Assembly (NCBI GenBank): GCA_002897915.1
Contig: BDTS01000023.1
Location: forward strand, 1-54,231
Source of the DNA: a bacterium BMS3Bbin09
GTDB lineage: Bacteria > Nitrospirota > Thermodesulfovibrionia > UBA6902
Length of the DNA stretch: 54,231 bases
Direction: 5' to 3'
Within the stretch, counting starts at the first letter, position 1; the number at the start of each line of letters is the position of its first letter. Positions 1 to 10,466 of this stretch are shown here, one piece after another. Under the pieces are notes generated by a model. The model saw only the letters and a program-made list of their open reading frames with translations. It made no database searches and was not told the origin of the DNA. Both the position numbers and the translations under genes were made by a program.

Positions 1-1
1 C

Positions 2-979
2 ATAGACGGAATAAGGGTCGATGCCGTGGCATCCATGTTATATCTGGACTATGCAAGGAAAAAAGGGGAATGGATACCGAACAAGTACGGCGGCAATGAG
101 AACCTGGAAGCCGTAAGCTTTTTAAAGAAATTGAATGAGGCGGTTTATGGTGCATATCCCGATGTGCAGACATTCGCGGAAGAATCGACTGCTTGGCCAA
201 TGGTCTCAAGACCCACTGACATGGGCGGCCTCGGTTTCGGTATGAAATGGAACATGGGATGGATGCATGATACATTGAAGTATATGTCAATGGACCCGCT
301 TTTCAGGAAATACCACCATGACACTCTTTCCTTCAGCTTATGGTACGCGTTTACAGAGAATTTCATCCTGCCCCTTTCCCACGATGAAGTAGTGCACGGC
401 AAGGGCGCCCTGATCGGTAAGATGCCCGGTAACGAGTCGCAGAGTACCGCAAATTTAAAATTAATGTTTGGATATATGTATGGCCATCCCGGTAAGAAGC
501 TCCTCTTTATGGGCGATGAGTTTGCTCAGTGGAAGGAGTGGAACCATGATGAGAGCCTTGAATGGCATGTAGCTGATTATAAGTTCCATGCCGGAGTGAA
601 GAACCTGGTCAGGGACCTGAATCACCTTTACAGGAACGAACCTGCGCTGTATGAGCTGGATTTTTCGAGGGAAGGGTTCAGTTGGATAGACTTTCAGGAC
701 TGGGAGCAGAGCATAATAAGTTTTACCAGAAACAGTGAAGCAGGTGAGACAATACTGATAGTCTGTAACTTTACCACTGTCCCGAGATATGACTACAGGG
801 TCGGGGTGCCTCACGGAGGATACTGGAGAGAGATATTGAACAGTGATTCGGAGATCTATGCAGGGAGTGATTGCGGGAATTTCGGGGGAGCGGAAGCGTC
901 TCCGGAACATGCCGGGGGAAGTGATTTTTCCCTCTCTCTTACACTACCCCCTCTGGGCATTTTGTTTTTAAAGAAATAG
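2..979 (+). CDS. glgB: 1,4-alpha-glucan branching enzyme, 3' part (5' end outside window)
   Basis: Frame is open from the window edge and reads [17 protein letters not shown]..., then [12 protein letters not shown] and [19 protein letters not shown], typical GlgB GH13 motifs. Confidence 0.95.
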   Translation: MDGIRVDAVASMLYLDYARKKGEWIPNKYGGNENLEAVSFLKKLNEAVYGAYPDVQTFAEESTAWPMVSRPTDMGGLGFGMKWNMGWMHDTLKYMSMDPLFRKYHHDTLSFSLWYAFTENFILPLSHDEVVHGKGALIGKMPGNESQSTANLKLMFGYMYGHPGKKLLFMGDEFAQWKEWNHDESLEWHVADYKFHAGVKNLVRDLNHLYRNEPALYELDFSREGFSWIDFQDWEQSIISFTRNSEAGETILIVCNFTTVPRYDYRVGVPHGGYWREILNSDSEIYAGSDCGNFGGAEASPEHAGGSDFSLSLTLPPLGILFLKK

Positions 980-992
980 AGCGGTACCAATA

Positions 993-3401
993 ATGGAAAA
1001 ATACATCTGTATTCATGGACACTTTTACCAGCCCCCGAGGGAGAACCCCTGGCTCGAGGAGATCGATATCCAGGACAGCGCATATCCTTACCATGACTGG
1101 AACGAGAAGATAACAGCGGAGTGCTATGCCCCGAACGCCTCCTCCAGGATCCTCGATCCGGAGGGGAAGATTATCGACATAGTTAATACGTATTCCAGGA
1201 TCAGCTTTGATTTCGGCCCAACGCTCCTCTCATGGATGGAGAGGAACAATCCGGAAGTGTACCGATCGATAATCGAGTCCGACCGGTTGAGCGCTGAGAG
1301 GTTTTCAGGACATGGGTCGGCCCTTGCCCATGTGTATAACCATATGATACTGCCCCTTGCCAGCGAGAGGGACAAATATACACAGGTCATGTGGGCGATC
1401 AGGGACTTTGAGAAGAGGTTTGGAAGGTTTCCCGAGGGCATGTGGCTCCCCGAGACCGCGGTTGATACGGATACTCTTGAGGTGCTGGCGGAACAAGGAA
1501 TAAAATTCACTATTCTCTCGCCGAGACAGGCAAAGAGGATCAAAAAATTTGGTAGTCAGGAAGAATGGATAGATGTTAGCAACGAACAGGTGGATCCGAC
1601 AAGGGCATATAAATGCAGTCTTCCTTCAGGAAGATCAATAAGCATTTTCTTTTATGACGGGCCTGTTTCGCAGGAGATCGCTTTCGGCGGACTTCTAAAT
1701 GACGGCGTGAATTTTGCAAGGAGACTCACCTCCTTATTTTATGATAAGAGAGAACATTCGCAGATAGTGCATATAGCGACCGATGGGGAGACTTTCGGCC
1801 ACCATCATCGCTATGGCGACATGGCGCTTTCCTACGCGCTTCATTATATCGAGTCAAAGAATCTTGCCAGGATAACCAATTACGGCGAATATCTTGAAAA
1901 GCATCCGCCTGAATATGAGGCTGAGATTGTCGAGAACTCATCATGGAGCTGTGTCCATGGTGTCGGGAGATGGCGCGATAACTGCGGCTGCCATTCAGGG
2001 ACGCATCCTAAGTGGAACCAGTTGTGGAGAAGGCCATTGAGGGAGGCGCTTGATATGCTGAGAGACAGGCTTGCCTCCATTTACGGCGATGAAGCCTCAA
2101 AATATCTCAGGGACCCCTGGGAAGCGAGGAACGATTATATTGATGTCCTGCTCAACAGGTCGGGAAAAAATACAGAGGCCTTTATTAGTAAACACGCTGC
2201 GCGGGAATTTTCAGGCCCGGATAAAATAAACGTCCTGAAGCTCCTCGAGACCCAGAGGAACGCAATGTTGATGTACACGAGCTGCGGATGGTTCTTTGAC
2301 GAGGTCTCGGGTATCGAGACCGTACAGATAATGCAGTACGCGGCAAAGGCCATTCAGTACGCGGAGGAATCGAGCGACATCTCCCTTGAGGCGGACTTCA
2401 TCGAGCATCTCAAAAAAATACCGAGCAATGTTTATAAGAATGCCCTCGAACCTTATGAAATGTATGTAAAGACCGCCAGGAGCGACCTCTTTCGTGTTGG
2501 TGCGCATTATAGTATATCTTCACTCTTTGAAGGGTATACAGAGGAAACACAAATATACTGCTATACCGCAAAGAAGCTTGGTGTAAAAGTAGCCCATGCT
2601 GAAGCAGAGAAACAGAGGCTGGCTATCGGGAAGGCTATTATTAAATCCAATATAACGTGGGAAGAGAAGACGATCAGTTTCGCTGTTATGCATCTGGGCG
2701 ATCATAATATAAATGCTGGAGTAAAGGAGTTCTGCGGTGATAATGATTTTTTTATAATGCAGGATGAGATAAATGATGCCTTTGAAAAGGGCGACACACC
2801 TGAAGTGCTAAGGCTTATAGATAAGCACTTTGAGAACAATATATTTTCCCTGTGGCACCTCTTCAGGGACAAGCAGCGGAAGGTTCTGGACATGATACTT
2901 GAGTTGACATATAAAGGTGTTGACGCGTCCTACCGCCATATTTATGATGACAACTACGCGATAATGGGTTTTTACCACAACCTGCAGCGGAGGGTCCCGA
3001 GGTCCTTCCGGCTGGCTGCCCGGTACTTATTGAATAACGACCTGAAGAAGGCATTCGAAAAGACCGACCTGGATATAGAGGAGCTAAAAAGACTGATCGA
3101 TGATATAAGGAAGTGGTCCATAAAGGTCGATGCCACGACAGTAGGATATGTCGCGAGCAGATGGATAACGCGTACGATGGAAAGACTTAACGAAGGGCCG
3201 GAAGATATAGTGCTTATTGAAAAGATAAACGACGCGCTTGAGGCCTCGGCCCCGCTTGCCCTGCCGCTGGACCTCTGGAAGGCACAGAACATTTATTTCT
3301 CTATAGGCAGGAAGCTCCATGGTTCTATGAAAGAGAAGGCCGCAACAGAGTGGCTTGAGGTCTTTTTGAGGCTTGGCCATGACCTTCATGTGAAGATATA
3401 G
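993..3401 (+). CDS. Glycoside hydrolase family 57 / DUF3536 protein
   Basis: 802 aa ORF; MEKYICIHGHFYQPPRENPWLEEI N-terminus and GMWLPETAVD, typical of GH57-type proteins; sits between glgB and malQ. Confidence 0.85.
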   Translation: MEKYICIHGHFYQPPRENPWLEEIDIQDSAYPYHDWNEKITAECYAPNASSRILDPEGKIIDIVNTYSRISFDFGPTLLSWMERNNPEVYRSIIESDRLSAERFSGHGSALAHVYNHMILPLASERDKYTQVMWAIRDFEKRFGRFPEGMWLPETAVDTDTLEVLAEQGIKFTILSPRQAKRIKKFGSQEEWIDVSNEQVDPTRAYKCSLPSGRSISIFFYDGPVSQEIAFGGLLNDGVNFARRLTSLFYDKREHSQIVHIATDGETFGHHHRYGDMALSYALHYIESKNLARITNYGEYLEKHPPEYEAEIVENSSWSCVHGVGRWRDNCGCHSGTHPKWNQLWRRPLREALDMLRDRLASIYGDEASKYLRDPWEARNDYIDVLLNRSGKNTEAFISKHAAREFSGPDKINVLKLLETQRNAMLMYTSCGWFFDEVSGIETVQIMQYAAKAIQYAEESSDISLEADFIEHLKKIPSNVYKNALEPYEMYVKTARSDLFRVGAHYSISSLFEGYTEETQIYCYTAKKLGVKVAHAEAEKQRLAIGKAIIKSNITWEEKTISFAVMHLGDHNINAGVKEFCGDNDFFIMQDEINDAFEKGDTPEVLRLIDKHFENNIFSLWHLFRDKQRKVLDMILELTYKGVDASYRHIYDDNYAIMGFYHNLQRRVPRSFRLAARYLLNNDLKKAFEKTDLDIEELKRLIDDIRKWSIKVDATTVGYVASRWITRTMERLNEGPEDIVLIEKINDALEASAPLALPLDLWKAQNIYFSIGRKLHGSMKEKAATEWLEVFLRLGHDLHVKI

Positions 3402-3461
3402 CTGAGTTGAATAGTGAAATTATATTTCATCTATTCGTACGAAACTTATGCCCATGGTATA
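3400..3461 (+). repeat. Dispersed hairpin element, A module
   Basis: AGCTGAGTTGAATAGTGAAATTATATTTCATCTATTCGTACGAAACTTATGCCCATGGTATA. Confidence 0.85.
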
Positions 3462-3474
3462 TAGACGGTTGAGA

Positions 3475-4971
3475 ATGGAAAAACGAGGCAGTGGCATACT
3501 CCTTCATATCACATCACTCCCTTCTCCTTACGGTATAGGAGATCTTGGAATGAATGCACATGGTTTTGTAGATTTCCTTGCAAAGGCAGGGCAGAGTTAC
3601 TGGCAGATACTTCCGCTGAACCCTACATCTCCCGCATACGGGAACTCCCCGTACAGCAGCTTCTCCGCTTTTGCCGGCAATTCATTTCTGATAAGTCCGG
3701 AACTTATGGCAAAAGAGGGGCTTCTTAAAAGGTCCGAGATCATGGATCCTCCCGCATTTTCCGCAAAGAGGGTCAATTATAAAAAAGTCATTGTATACAA
3801 GAACGGGCTTTTCGATCTGGCTTTCAAAAGGAACATTGGAAAGCTTTCAGCTGACAAAGAGTTCAGAGGGTTTTGCAGGAAGAACGCTAATTGGCTCGAT
3901 GACTTTGCCCTCTTTATCTCAATAAAGAAGTCTTTGAAAAGTATTGAATGGTCTGACTGGCCGAAGGGGCTCAGGGACAGGGAAAATGAGGCAATGAAAG
4001 AAGCCTCTATGAAATTGAAAGACAATATACTAAAAGAGAAGCTTCTCCAGTACATATTCTTCAGACAGTGGTCTTCCCTCAAAAAACATTGTGATACAAA
4101 AAATATAAAGATCATAGGGGACATTCCCATTTATGTTAATTATGACAGCTCAGATGTATGGGCCAACCCCGAAATATTCAGTCTGGACAGGGACAAGAAG
4201 CCTGCTTTTGTCGGTGGTGTGCCGCCGGATTACTTCAGCTCGACCGGCCAGCTCTGGGGGCACCCGATTTATAAATGGGACGCCCTCAAGAGGTCCGGCT
4301 ACGAATGGTGGCTAAAAAGGATAGAACATAACCTGGAGGAGTTCCATCTCTTCAGGCTCGACCACTTCAGGGGTTTTGTTGGTTACTGGAAGGTCGATGT
4401 CAAAGAAGAGACCGCGATTAATGGAGAATGGGTGGAGGCGCCTGCTGTTGATTTTTTTAATACGGTAATTGAACGGTTCCCGAATATATCTATCATTGCT
4501 GAGGATCTGGGAGTTATTACACATGACGTGAGGGAGGTTATGGAGAGGTTCGGCTTTCCGGGCATGAAGGTGCTTTTATTCGCATTTGGAGAGGATCTTC
4601 AGACAAATCCTTATGCCCCGCACAATCACATAAAGAACTGTCTGGTATACACGGGGACGCATGACAATAACACGATCAGGGGATGGTTCAGAAATGAGAC
4701 GACTGCAGGGGACAAAGAGAGGATATCCGAATATCTGGGGCATAAGATAACCGAAAGAACGGTCCATTGGGAATTCGTAAAGCTCGCGATGATGTCTGTT
4801 GCGGATACTGTCATTATCCCGATGCAGGATATTCTCGGTCTTGGAGAAAAGCAGAGAATGAACCTCCCCGCAAGCGCGAAAGGAAACTGGGAATGGAGGC
4901 TGCTTCAGGAGCAGATATCCCCTGAACTTATCCGTAAGCTTAAGACAGTGACCGAACGTTACGACAGATAA
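3475..4971 (+). CDS. malQ: 4-alpha-glucanotransferase (amylomaltase)
   Basis: MEKRGSGILLHITSLPSPYGIGDLG..., RLDHFRGFVGYW, IAEDLGVIT, YTGTHDNNTIRGW. The ORF-track start at 3448 lies inside a dispersed repeat; 3475 fits the family N-terminus better. Confidence 0.93.
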   Translation: MEKRGSGILLHITSLPSPYGIGDLGMNAHGFVDFLAKAGQSYWQILPLNPTSPAYGNSPYSSFSAFAGNSFLISPELMAKEGLLKRSEIMDPPAFSAKRVNYKKVIVYKNGLFDLAFKRNIGKLSADKEFRGFCRKNANWLDDFALFISIKKSLKSIEWSDWPKGLRDRENEAMKEASMKLKDNILKEKLLQYIFFRQWSSLKKHCDTKNIKIIGDIPIYVNYDSSDVWANPEIFSLDRDKKPAFVGGVPPDYFSSTGQLWGHPIYKWDALKRSGYEWWLKRIEHNLEEFHLFRLDHFRGFVGYWKVDVKEETAINGEWVEAPAVDFFNTVIERFPNISIIAEDLGVITHDVREVMERFGFPGMKVLLFAFGEDLQTNPYAPHNHIKNCLVYTGTHDNNTIRGWFRNETTAGDKERISEYLGHKITERTVHWEFVKLAMMSVADTVIIPMQDILGLGEKQRMNLPASAKGNWEWRLLQEQISPELIRKLKTVTERYDR

Positions 4972-5090
4972 AGCTGAGTTGATATAGTGAAATTTATTAT
5001 TTCATCTATATCGTACGAAACTTATCCTGTGGATAAAGCCGAATTAAGCGGTGTGTAATCCGTTTCAATGAGACTTATGCCCGTGGTATA
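4972..5090 (+). repeat. Dispersed hairpin element, tandem A+B modules
   Basis: AGCTGAGTTGATATAGTGAAAT...ATTTCATCTATATCGTACGAAACTTATCCTGTGGATAAAGCCGAATTAAGCGGTGTGTAATCCGTTTCAATGAGACTTATGCCCGTGGTATA. Confidence 0.88.
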
Positions 5091-5091
5091 A

Positions 5092-6126
5092 CTAAATGTC
5101 ATTGATATGGTCAATAAGGTGTCTCAGTCTTCCGAAGTCCTTCTGGTTGAAGTCTACCACAAGCCTCTTCAGACCGCTGAGTTCCGGTTCGTCTGACTCT
5201 TGAGGCAGCGGGTTCGAAAGGTCGATCTTGCCGTCATACACAAGTATGTCCGCGAAATTTTTGTTCAGCTGCACTAAATCAGCGGGTGAAATAGAGGATT
5301 GAAGGCGGAAGACCAGTTTTCCCCGAACATACCGCATGCTGTGATATCGGCTGTAGAAATGGTTTATTCTTTCGACCGCGGTATCGACCGAATCAACGCA
5401 TTCAAAGAGGTCGAAGTCACCTTCACTTATATAACCTTCCGCCAGCAGTTCTTTCTTCATAAAACGCACCCATCTCTTCCAGTAGGTCCCGCCTGGTTCC
5501 TCTATCAGCAAAAGGGGAAGAGGTGTATGTTTGCCGTTCTGCAGGAGCGTAAGTGTCTCCATCGCCTCATCAAGTGTCCCGAATCCTCCGGGGAAGAGTG
5601 CGATCGCGTCAGCTTCCTTGAGGAATGCCACCTTCCTGTTGAAGAAATATCTGTATGTGATAAGACGGGGGTTTCCCACGAGCACGGGGTTTGGCGCCTG
5701 CTCGAACGGCAGCATTATGTTTACGCCAAAAGAGTGTTCCGGTCCAGCGCCTTCATTGGCCGCCTGCATGATCCCTCCACCAGCACCGGTAATGATCATA
5801 TACCCGGTCTCGACGAGTTTTTTGCCGAATTGCCGAGCCATGTAATAGATCGGTTCTTCGGGCCTGGTCCTGGCTGAACCGAATACAGTGACTTTGCGTG
5901 TAGTCCTGTAAGGGGAGAATATCTTTCCGGTGAAGCGCATCTCCTTCATCGTTGTGTTCATCAGTTTCATATGTGCCCTGTCATTATTTTCCTGGCCGGT
6001 CTTCAGAGCGGCCAGTATCATCTCCCGGACCAGACCCCGCTCTTCGATCCCGTCAACGAGTTCTATTAATTCATCTATTGCTGTGTCAGCGGCTCCGTTG
6101 GTCCTGGTAAAATGAAGTTCCATCAT
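5092..6126 (-). CDS. LOG/TIGR00730-family Rossmann-fold protein
   Basis: TVFGSARTRPEEPIY, ITGAGGGIMQAANEGA, PGGFGTLDE motifs. Confidence 0.88.
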   Translation of the reverse strand: MMELHFTRTNGAADTAIDELIELVDGIEERGLVREMILAALKTGQENNDRAHMKLMNTTMKEMRFTGKIFSPYRTTRKVTVFGSARTRPEEPIYYMARQFGKKLVETGYMIITGAGGGIMQAANEGAGPEHSFGVNIMLPFEQAPNPVLVGNPRLITYRYFFNRKVAFLKEADAIALFPGGFGTLDEAMETLTLLQNGKHTPLPLLLIEEPGGTYWKRWVRFMKKELLAEGYISEGDFDLFECVDSVDTAVERINHFYSRYHSMRYVRGKLVFRLQSSISPADLVQLNKNFADILVYDGKIDLSNPLPQESDEPELSGLKRLVVDFNQKDFGRLRHLIDHINDI

Positions 6127-6329
6127 GAGAGTATCTCCTTTAAGTGTGATGAGGTCATTGAATAGTTAGTATGTATTATATTATTAGACCATGAGACCCG
6201 GATAATGCGAATTATGGCTGGCTTTATATTAACAGTTCTTTGAGGCAGGATGGAATATGACTGTTTATAAATACATGCATATACGGATATCATGCAGGAG
6301 ACAGGTAAGTTTATAAGAAGAAAAAGGTC

Positions 6330-6388
6330 TTATACCCAAAGAGCATAAGTCTCATTGAAGCGGATTACACACCGCTTAATTCGGCTTT
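6330..6388 (-). repeat. Dispersed hairpin element, B module (inverted)
   Basis: TATACCCAAAGAGCATAAGTCTCATTGAAGCGGATTACACACCGCTTAATTCGGCTTTA. Confidence 0.85.
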
Positions 6389-6420
6389 AGATATTTGAGA
6401 TCGGGAAGGATGAATTGGTG

Positions 6421-6828
6421 TTATTTTACGCGTCTGCCATATTTGACATTAATCTTGTATATAATGCTTGCATGATCCCTGGCGGTATTGTCGATTTTGC
6501 CTTTGCAGGCCATCTCGCCTCTTACAACTTTCTTTTTTTGCTTGATAGTCTTCGCAATTATCCTGGAAAGATCAAAGCCCCCCTCCTCACAGGTCTTTAT
6601 CATGCATTCCATAAGGAAATATGCATAGCTTGAAGGGAAGACATTTACAGTACGCTCCATAAGGAGCGGATTTTCCGAATTGTGATAGTATGTCATCTGG
6701 AGAACGATACCGGAGACACTGGGATACTTATCGGAAAGGAGGCCCGCCTTCAGTCTAGCCTGTTTTTTAAGCTCCATCTTCTTTATATAGTCTTGTCTTT
6801 GTGCCATGGTCTCCTTAGTAATGTTCAT
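6421..6828 (-). CDS. Hypothetical protein
   Basis: 135 aa ORF with plausible composition; no family recognised. Confidence 0.5.
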   Translation of the reverse strand: MNITKETMAQRQDYIKKMELKKQARLKAGLLSDKYPSVSGIVLQMTYYHNSENPLLMERTVNVFPSSYAYFLMECMIKTCEEGGFDLSRIIAKTIKQKKKVVRGEMACKGKIDNTARDHASIIYKINVKYGRRVK

Positions 6829-7274
6829 TCCCTTTCTTTTTAAAAGGGTCTGGGATATTAGCCTGTTCGCGTCAATTTGATAAGTGGTATTTGCCTGGAT
6901 ATGCTGAGAATAATTTGACAGTCACAGAGAGATATCGCCTTCAACGCTTCTACAGTTTCCTGTATTATGTATATGAAGTTTAAAGGATGAATATTCATAA
7001 TAAATGCAAAATCCTGGCAGAATGAGGCCATAAAACAACAAATATTCTGAAAAGCTTCCTTAAAAGAGTGCCATAATATGTAACTGTTGTCAAGTGGAAG
7101 GCATTTCTACCGCGTATCGTACTTTCTCAAGACACAGATAATCCCTTAATGATAAAGGGTTTTTCCTTTATATGCAGAAAAAAATATGTTCCTCCTTGAC
7201 ACGTGTATAACTAAAAATTTATTATAGTCGTTCAGGTTGCTGTTATATCTTGTTTAACATGCAGCCCGGGTTAG

Positions 7275-7337
7275 TTAAAGCCGAATTAAGCGGTGCGTAG
7301 CATCCGCTTCAATGAGACTTATGCCCTTTGGGTATAA
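7275..7337 (+). repeat. Dispersed hairpin element, B module
   Basis: TAAAGCCGAATTAAGCGGTGCGTAGCATCCGCTTCAATGAGACTTATGCCCTTTGGGTATAA. Confidence 0.85.
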
Positions 7338-7346
7338 AAAGGATTC

Positions 7347-7422
7347 GGGCGGATAGCTCAGTTGGGAGAGCACAGCCCTTACAAGGCTGGGGTCACAGGT
7401 TCGAGCCCTGTTCCGCCTACCA
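7347..7422 (+). tRNA. tRNA-Val (anticodon UAC), CCA encoded
   Basis: Cloverleaf GGGCGGA...TCCGCCTACCA; anticodon loop CTTACAA; T-arm ACAGGTTCGAGCCCTGT. Confidence 0.93.
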
Positions 7423-7474
7423 TTTTTTCCCCTCAGTAAAATGGTAGTTTGTAACAAATGTTTCTGTAAATTTT

Positions 7475-7552
7475 GGGGTGGTAGTTCAGTTGGTTTAGAA
7501 CGCCGGCCTGTCAAGCCGGAGGTCGCGGGTTCAAGTCCCGTCCATCCCGCCA
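7475..7552 (+). tRNA. tRNA-Asp (anticodon GUC), CCA encoded
   Basis: Acceptor stem GGGGTGG/CCATCCC; anticodon loop CTGTCAA; T-arm CGGGTTCAAGTCCCG. Confidence 0.95.
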
Positions 7553-7666
7553 TTTACTTGGCCTTTCTATTAACTTTGTTACATGCTTCGTATTTCTATA
7601 CCGCTTTAATATGTTAATCTACAAGCTGTTTTGTTTTAAAAAATCTATCTATTAAGGAAACTGCCA

Positions 7667-7981
7667 ATGATCGAAAGACGTCCAGCTAAACGATTTGCAA
7701 ATGCGCTTCCGCTTTTTTTCCTGAACTCAGGAAAAGAATACAGTGGAGTGTCTCTCGATTTTTCCGTATCAGGACTTTTTATACTAACGAGGGAGCTTTT
7801 CAGTCCGGGAACCAGCTTGAAGATGCGTCTGGAGGTTTCAGAGAAAGAAACGATCCATCTCAGGGGTGTGGTTGTAAGGACAATTAAAACGGATGATATC
7901 AATGTAAAGAACGGGATGGGTATAAAGCTGGATGAAGTGCCTTATAAATATCATCAATTACTCGAGAGCTTAAAAGAATAA
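7667..7981 (+). CDS. PilZ-domain protein
   Basis: RRPAKRFANALPL ... DFSVSGLFILT ... VVVRT ... GMGIKLDEV pattern of PilZ domains. Confidence 0.8.
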   Translation: MIERRPAKRFANALPLFFLNSGKEYSGVSLDFSVSGLFILTRELFSPGTSLKMRLEVSEKETIHLRGVVVRTIKTDDINVKNGMGIKLDEVPYKYHQLLESLKE

Positions 7982-7992
7982 TCGTTCAGCGG

Positions 7993-8910
7993 TTAAGCGA
8001 ACAGCCCCGTACTTAAATATCTGTCACCCCGATCAGGGAATATAACCACGACCTTTTTCTCTTTTCCAAGCTTCTTTGCTACCTTCAGCGCGGCCCATGC
8101 TGCGGCCCCTGAGGAGATGCCCGCGAGTATCCCTTCTTCCTTTGCAATGCGCTGAGACATGGCTGCCGCATCTTCATTGGTGACCGGTATGACCTCGTTG
8201 AAGATATCAGTATTCAGGACGCCGGGGAAAAATCCCGCCCCGATCCCAGCTATCTTGTGCGGGCCTGGTTCGCCTCCTGAGAGAACGGGTGAGGCAGCGG
8301 GTTCGACAGCTGCTATCCATATGTCTGCATTATTAGACTTAAGGACCTCTCCTGTGCCTGTTATCGTGCCTCCTGTGCCTACACCAGCAACAAAACCGTC
8401 GATCTCTGCTCCGAGTGCTTTCATGATCTCCACGGCGGTCGTCTTTCTGTGTATCTCGGGATTTGCGGGATTCTCGAACTGCATCGGCATGAAATAGTCA
8501 GGATTCTTTTTAAATATCAGTTCAGCCTCTTCAACCGCTCCCATCATACCTTTGGGTCCGGGAGTAAGCACCAGTTCCGCGCCGAATGCCTGGAACATCT
8601 GTCTCCTTTCAAGTGACATGGTCTCTGGCATTGTAAGGATCAGACGGTATTTCCTGACAGCGGAGATGAGTGCGAGCCCGATCCCCGTATTCCCGCTTGT
8701 AGCTTCGATGATCGTTCCCCCTGGCTTAAGCTTTCCTTCACGTTCGGCTGCTTCTATCATCGAGAGGGCGATCCTGTCCTTGACAGAGCCTCCGGGGTTG
8801 GATCCTTCAAGCTTTGCCCATATATCGGCGTCTTCCGGACCTGGGATCCTGTTCAATTTCACAATTGGTGTGTTGCCTATAAGTTTGATAATATTTTCAA
8901 GTGGCTGCAT
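7993..8910 (-). CDS. cysK: Cysteine synthase (O-acetylserine sulfhydrylase)
   Basis: [26 protein letters not shown] (PLP lysine), [41 protein letters not shown]. Confidence 0.94.
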   Translation of the reverse strand: MQPLENIIKLIGNTPIVKLNRIPGPEDADIWAKLEGSNPGGSVKDRIALSMIEAAEREGKLKPGGTIIEATSGNTGIGLALISAVRKYRLILTMPETMSLERRQMFQAFGAELVLTPGPKGMMGAVEEAELIFKKNPDYFMPMQFENPANPEIHRKTTAVEIMKALGAEIDGFVAGVGTGGTITGTGEVLKSNNADIWIAAVEPAASPVLSGGEPGPHKIAGIGAGFFPGVLNTDIFNEVIPVTNEDAAAMSQRIAKEEGILAGISSGAAAWAALKVAKKLGKEKKVVVIFPDRGDRYLSTGLFA

Positions 8911-8954
8911 CTGAATACTCCATTAAGATGATCTTATATGTCAGGGTTGTTCCT

Positions 8955-10436
8955 TTAGACCCCGTCGTACTTCTTCATGCGCCAGTATTCGGCGTTTAGT
9001 GTTTCGACGATATAGTCCATTCTTCCTGTCCTGAAGTACTGTCCGATGGCTGTCAGGAATATCTTCGGGTTCCTGAAGAAGATCGTGGAGAGTATCGAGT
9101 AAAAGCTTATGTTGCCTGTACCCCTGAGATAGTTCTTCCTGAAGAAGGCGTTCTGCATCTTTTTCCGGATATCTCTCAGTTCTTCCTTGCCAAAGGTTAT
9201 GGCCATCAGGGGCAGTTCAGGCTGCCTGTGTGCCCATATTTCAGAGAACGGGATATTGGGGTCGAGCCATCCTTCCTGGATTGCCTTTTCGTATATCGCT
9301 GTCCCGGGATATGGTGTAAGGAAATAAAAGGCGGTGTAATCCGCGTCAATATCTTTTGCGACCTGGAAACTCTCGTCTATGTCTGCTTTGGTCTCCTCCG
9401 GGCTACCGATAATGAAAGTTGCGAGCGTTCTGATATCGAGTTCTTTGCAGAGTTTGAAGGATTTTTTGATCTGTGATTTCCTGTCACCGGCTCCACCCTT
9501 GCCCAGCACCTTGAGTATCTTTTCGGAGCCGCTTTCGACACCGAAGTCGAGCTGGACAAGTCCTGACTTCTTCATGAGAGTCATAAGTTCAATGTCTGTC
9601 TGGTCGACCCTTGACTGGCCTGCCCACTTGATGGGGAGGTTCCGTTTTGTCAGTTCCTCACAGTATTCTCTGACCCATTTAGGGCTTAGTGTAAAGGTGT
9701 CGTCACAGTAATAAATGCCTGTTATACCGAAGTTCTTATAAAGATGCTCTATCTCGTCTACAACGTTCTTTACTGAGCGTCTCCTTGTCTTCCTTCCAAA
9801 GATGTTGTGGCTGCCGCAATAGATGCACTGAAAGGGACAGCCCCTGCTGGTAACGATGGTTGTCTGATTGCTGTCCGCGTGTCCCCTGATGATGCCGGGT
9901 GGTTTGAGATATGGTTTCATATCAATAAGGTGTCTTGCCGGGAACGGTATCGTATCCAGATCCTTTATCATCTCGCGTCTTTCGTTTACAATTATCTCCT
10001 CGTCTTTCCGGTACATTACGCCGTTGACATCGGTAAGGTCTTTGCCGCTACCGAGTCTTTCGCAGACCTCGATCATGGTATCTTCACCTTCTCCAACGAC
10101 TATGAAATCGAGATCAAAGGCTTCCAGTGTCTCTTTTGGTTTAACGCTGGTATGTACGCCGCCCGAGCAGTATATCTTGTCAGGCATGGCCTCTTTAAGG
10201 CTCTTGGTGAAATTGAAAGCCCTCTGGTAACCGACAGTCAGGAAGCTTAAAGCTATAAGGTCAGGATTGAATTCCTTAATATCATTTATGATCGTGGACT
10301 GGTATTCCGGATCCGCGTCATATATTTGCACGGTATGCCCCGCCTTTTCGAGAACCGCGGCGATATACATAAGCCCTAACGGAGGAACAACATTATTTCC
10401 GTCTAAAACTTGCGCATTGACTAAGGTGACTCTCAT
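8955..10436 (-). CDS. B12-binding-domain radical SAM protein
   Basis: N-terminal cobalamin-binding-like fold (PPLGLMYIAAVLEKAGHTVQIYDAD...) and TSRGCPFQCIYCG radical SAM CxxxCxxC motif. Confidence 0.92.
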   Translation of the reverse strand: MRVTLVNAQVLDGNNVVPPLGLMYIAAVLEKAGHTVQIYDADPEYQSTIINDIKEFNPDLIALSFLTVGYQRAFNFTKSLKEAMPDKIYCSGGVHTSVKPKETLEAFDLDFIVVGEGEDTMIEVCERLGSGKDLTDVNGVMYRKDEEIIVNERREMIKDLDTIPFPARHLIDMKPYLKPPGIIRGHADSNQTTIVTSRGCPFQCIYCGSHNIFGRKTRRRSVKNVVDEIEHLYKNFGITGIYYCDDTFTLSPKWVREYCEELTKRNLPIKWAGQSRVDQTDIELMTLMKKSGLVQLDFGVESGSEKILKVLGKGGAGDRKSQIKKSFKLCKELDIRTLATFIIGSPEETKADIDESFQVAKDIDADYTAFYFLTPYPGTAIYEKAIQEGWLDPNIPFSEIWAHRQPELPLMAITFGKEELRDIRKKMQNAFFRKNYLRGTGNISFYSILSTIFFRNPKIFLTAIGQYFRTGRMDYIVETLNAEYWRMKKYDGV

Positions 10437-10466
10437 GATCTTATACCTCTTTTCTTATCGGTAGCT

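Noticed and set aside
5299-5877. 192-aa plus-strand ORF and other long ORFs antisense to known genes (e.g. 461..910, 13123..13644, 16341..16805, 31254..31940)
   Set aside because: Lie opposite strongly supported genes; codon mirror artefacts without family motifs or RBS
7275-7553. 92-aa minus-strand ORF MAGWTGLEPATSGLTGRRSKPTELP...
   Set aside because: Antisense of tRNA-Asp and tRNA-Val; a well-known spurious translation product, not a gene
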